From: an uncultured Sterolibacterium sp.
GTDB lineage: Bacteria; Pseudomonadota; Gammaproteobacteria; Burkholderiales; Rhodocyclaceae
DNA length: 37,976 nucleotides
Direction of reading: 5' to 3'
NCBI GenBank assembly: GCA_903832735.1
Contig: CAILCO010000081.1
Span: forward strand, 1 to 37,976
This document shows, in pieces, positions 35,864 to 37,976 of the stretch. A program made the position numbers and the translations under genes. The notes under the pieces are model-generated. The model did no database searches. It was not told where the DNA came from and saw only the letters and a list, made by a program, of their open reading frames with translations. Position 1 is the first letter of the stretch. Each line of letters opens with the position of its first letter.

Positions 35864-36229
35864 TCACGCTGGAGCTTCGCTATCGAAAATCCTCTCGCAT
35901 TCCACCATCAGCGACTGGCCGAGGTCGGACTGATAGTTTGGATCGAGCGATTCCATCATCTCATGGGCGGTATGCAGCCCCGCTTCCCGGGAGAGCAGCT
36001 CCGCGATCTGTCGCGCCAACTGGTCGCTTAAAGCGGATACATGCCTGCGCATTTCAGCAGGCATGATGCGTTTCGATCTGGACAGCCAGTCCGCCGCGAG
36101 AGTGGCACCCTGGGCGTTGGTGATCCATTGCTCATGCTCATAGAAGAGGCTGAGCCGTTCGGCGGTCAGGGCGAAAATCAAGGCAACGCATGTCCCGCGA
36201 TCGCTTGCGGTCGAAGGTGGCGTTGCCAT
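35864..36229 (-). CDS. small hypothetical protein coupled to the oxoprolinase gene
   Basis: The 121-residue, mostly helical, acidic protein has no signal peptide or recognised domain. Its ATG shares a base with the stop of the oxoprolinase gene (TGATG), which strongly suggests translational coupling and a shared function. The segment LFYEHEQWITNAQGATLAADWLSRSKRIMP and a helical C-terminal half (HVSALSDQLARQIAELLSRE) are the main features. Some HyuA/HyuB-type carboxylase complexes (for example acetone and acetophenone carboxylases) have small extra subunits, so a subunit or assembly role is possible but unproven. Confidence 0.65.
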   Translation of the reverse strand: MATPPSTASDRGTCVALIFALTAERLSLFYEHEQWITNAQGATLAADWLSRSKRIMPAEMRRHVSALSDQLARQIAELLSREAGLHTAHEMMESLDPNYQSDLGQSLMVECERIFDSEAPA

Positions 36230-37976
36230 CAGCGAGGCAAGCCGAAACCGCCGCCGCCGGGCGTCTCGATCTGGAACAGATCGCCCGGCTGCAGTTGCGC
36301 CTGATCGGCATGCGCGAGCAGGGTGATCCTGCCATCGGTGCGGACCACCCGGCAGATCCCGGGCGCGCCGCAGGCGCCGCCGGCCATGCCGAAGGCCGGA
36401 TGGATCCAGCCGTTGGCCAGGAGCGTCGCGGTCATCGCTTCCAGGAAGCGGATCGAGCGGATGGCCCCGTCGCCGCCGTGCCAGCGGCCCTTACCGCCCG
36501 AGCTGGGCCGGATGACAAAGCTCTCCAGCCGGACCGGGAAGCGCAACTCCAGCATCTCCGGATCGGTCAGCCGCGAGTTGGTCATCAGCGTCTGCACCAC
36601 CGAAGTTCCGTTAAACCCGCCGGTCAGTTGGCCCTGCGCATCGAAGCGGCCGCCGGCGCCGGAGCCGCCGGCGATGGTTTCGTAATACTGGTGACGGGCA
36701 TTGCCGAAAGTGAAATTGTTCATCGTCGGCTGGCTGCTGGCCATGATCCCGAGCGCGCCGTAAATGCAGTTGGTGATGCAGGTCGAGGTTTCGACATTGC
36801 CGGCGACCACGGCGGCCGGGTAGCGCGGATTGAGCATCGAGCCTTCCGGCACGATCAGCGTGATCGGCTTCAGGCAGCCGGCATTGAGCGGAATCGCGTC
36901 ATCGATCAGCGAGCGGAACACGAACAACACCGCGGCGCTGGTTACCGCCAGGGGCGCATTGTAATTGTCGGAGAGTTGCGCCGAACTGCCGGAAAAATCC
37001 AGCGTGGCGGCGCGCGCTTCGGCATTCACCCTGACCTTCACCCGGATCACCGCGCCGTTGTCCAGCGGCAGCGAGAAGTCTCCGTCGCGCAAGGCGCCGA
37101 TGGCGCGGCGTACCGACTCCTCGGCATTGTCCTGGACATGGCGCATATAGGCCCGGACGACAGCCAGTCCGTACGACTCGACTAAGCGCAGCAATTCCTC
37201 GCGGCCCTTTTCATTGGCGGCGATCTGCGCCCGCAGATCGGCCAGGTTCTGCTCGATGTTGCGCGCCGGATAGCGCCCTTGCGCCAGCAGTTCGCGCATC
37301 TCGGCTTCGCGCAGGCGGCCGGCTTCGACCAGCCGGAAATTGGTGATCAGGACGCCTTCCTGTTCTATCGAAGTAGAGTCCGGCGGCATCGAGCCCGGCG
37401 TCAGGCCGCCGATATCGGCATGATGGCCGCGCGAGCCGACGTAGAACAGGATCTCCTGGCCCGCCGCGTCGAACACCGGGGTGACCACCGTGACATCGGG
37501 CAGATGCGTGCCGCCGGCATAGGGATTGTTCAGCACATAGACGTCGCCGGGCCGCAACTGACCGGCATTGGCTGCGACGACGGCCTGGATGCTGGCGCCC
37601 ATCGAACCCAGATGCACCGGTATGTGCGGGGCGTTGGCGACCAGTTGGGCGTCGCCATCGAAAACCGCGCAGGAAAAATCCAGGCGTTCCTTGATGTTGA
37701 TCGAGTGGGCGGTGTTCTGCAGCCGATAGCCCATCTGCTCGGCGATGGACATGAACAGGTTGTTGAAGATTTCCAGCATCACCGGGTCCGCGTCGGTACC
37801 GATTGCGCGGCGCTGCTGGCGCGGCGTTGCCCGTTCGAGCAGGAGATCTCCGCTTCCGCTCACCGTCGCGCGCCATCCCGGATCGAGCACCGTCGTCGAG
37901 GTGCCGTCGCTGATCATGGCCGGGCCGGCGAGTACGTCCGCGCAGCGAAGATCGTCGCGACGATGAAGCGGACTGA
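36229..37976 (-). CDS. 5-oxoprolinase/hydantoinase: HyuB domain with fused HyuA C terminus (5' end cut by window)
   Basis: The frame stays open to the window's right edge. Residues encoded by about 37976–37800 ([20 protein letters not shown], then [14 protein letters not shown]) are the C-terminal end of a HyuA/hydantoinase A domain. From [21 protein letters not shown] on it is a complete hydantoinase B domain: [48 protein letters not shown] and the ending ETPGGGGFG. The arrangement fits single-chain ATP-dependent 5-oxoprolinase (OPLAH-like), which opens 5-oxoproline to glutamate. Other HyuAB enzymes act on hydantoins or carboxylate ketones. The ATG at 37917 is internal, not the start. Confidence 0.88.
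   Translation of the reverse strand, partial: SPLHRRDDLRCADVLAGPAMISDGTSTTVLDPGWRATVSGSGDLLLERATPRQQRRAIGTDADPVMLEIFNNLFMSIAEQMGYRLQNTAHSINIKERLDFSCAVFDGDAQLVANAPHIPVHLGSMGASIQAVVAANAGQLRPGDVYVLNNPYAGGTHLPDVTVVTPVFDAAGQEILFYVGSRGHHADIGGLTPGSMPPDSTSIEQEGVLITNFRLVEAGRLREAEMRELLAQGRYPARNIEQNLADLRAQIAANEKGREELLRLVESYGLAVVRAYMRHVQDNAEESVRRAIGALRDGDFSLPLDNGAVIRVKVRVNAEARAATLDFSGSSAQLSDNYNAPLAVTSAAVLFVFRSLIDDAIPLNAGCLKPITLIVPEGSMLNPRYPAAVVAGNVETSTCITNCIYGALGIMASSQPTMNNFTFGNARHQYYETIAGGSGAGGRFDAQGQLTGGFNGTSVVQTLMTNSRLTDPEMLELRFPVRLESFVIRPSSGGKGRWHGGDGAIRSIRFLEAMTATLLANGWIHPAFGMAGGACGAPGICRVVRTDGRITLLAHADQAQLQPGDLFQIETPGGGGFGLPR

Noticed and set aside
35700-35880. Possible LysR-type regulator start (frame reading MSCYHACYFVAAEQRFELTRF)
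   Set aside because: The resemblance to a LysR N terminus is limited to a few residues, the frame stops soon after, and no continuation could be traced convincingly.

Overview
The window is high-GC DNA whose gene order and proteins point to a betaproteobacterium, most likely near Rhodocyclales (inference). Supporting features are glnA–DUF4124–ntrB–ntrC, birA–coaX (BirA without a DNA-binding domain), coaE–zapD–yacG, a Nudix–ThiE fusion, and sigma-54/NtrC-type control elements. Both window edges cut through genes.

Layout. 1–2226: the 3' part of a TOTE-type primase–helicase (defence/conflict family). 2359–6869: gluQ on plus, then a minus-strand run (rhodanese, nadA, ybhP-like, clsB-like) with overlapping or closely spaced genes. 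6950–12874: a CDF cation transporter, then the nitrogen-control block glnA, DUF4124 gene, ntrB, ntrC. 12921–17786: housekeeping genes birA, coaX, a stand-alone trpB2, a small membrane protein, coaE, zapD, yacG. 17893–19712 (minus): Nudix–ThiE fusion and DUF815 ATPase. 19821–22410: mltA and amt. 22664–26223 (minus): a poorly characterised three-gene unit of a DUF6502 regulator-like protein, a DUF5666 lipoprotein and a second lipoprotein, with a palindrome over its likely promoter. 26578–34011: a copper/silver efflux island (DUF411 remnant, cusF-, cusC-, cusB- and cusA-like genes), flanked by broken gene pieces (YHS fragment, half a GGDEF domain). 34300–37976 (minus): an EXORDIUM/PHI-1-like secreted protein, a 121-residue unknown, and the 3' part of a 5-oxoprolinase/hydantoinase gene.

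How the genes work together. glnA makes glutamine from ammonium. NtrB/NtrC sense nitrogen status, and both glnA and the distant amt carry GG-N10-GC sigma-54 promoters. amt also has two NtrC palindromes spaced three helical turns apart, so the window holds a self-contained ammonium uptake and assimilation regulon. The Cus-type genes form a tripartite pump (RND, adaptor, outer-membrane channel) with a periplasmic copper chaperone plus a second chaperone domain fused to the adaptor.

The most unusual observations are: a palindromic, GC-rich intergenic-type repeat carried in frame inside cusA; a DUF411 remnant whose frameshift lies at a perfect palindrome; the DUF6502/DUF5666/lipoprotein unit with its operator-like palindrome; a possible one-base frameshift at the birA start; and the plant-EXORDIUM-like secreted protein. 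No RNA genes, CRISPR arrays or complete insertion sequences were recognised.
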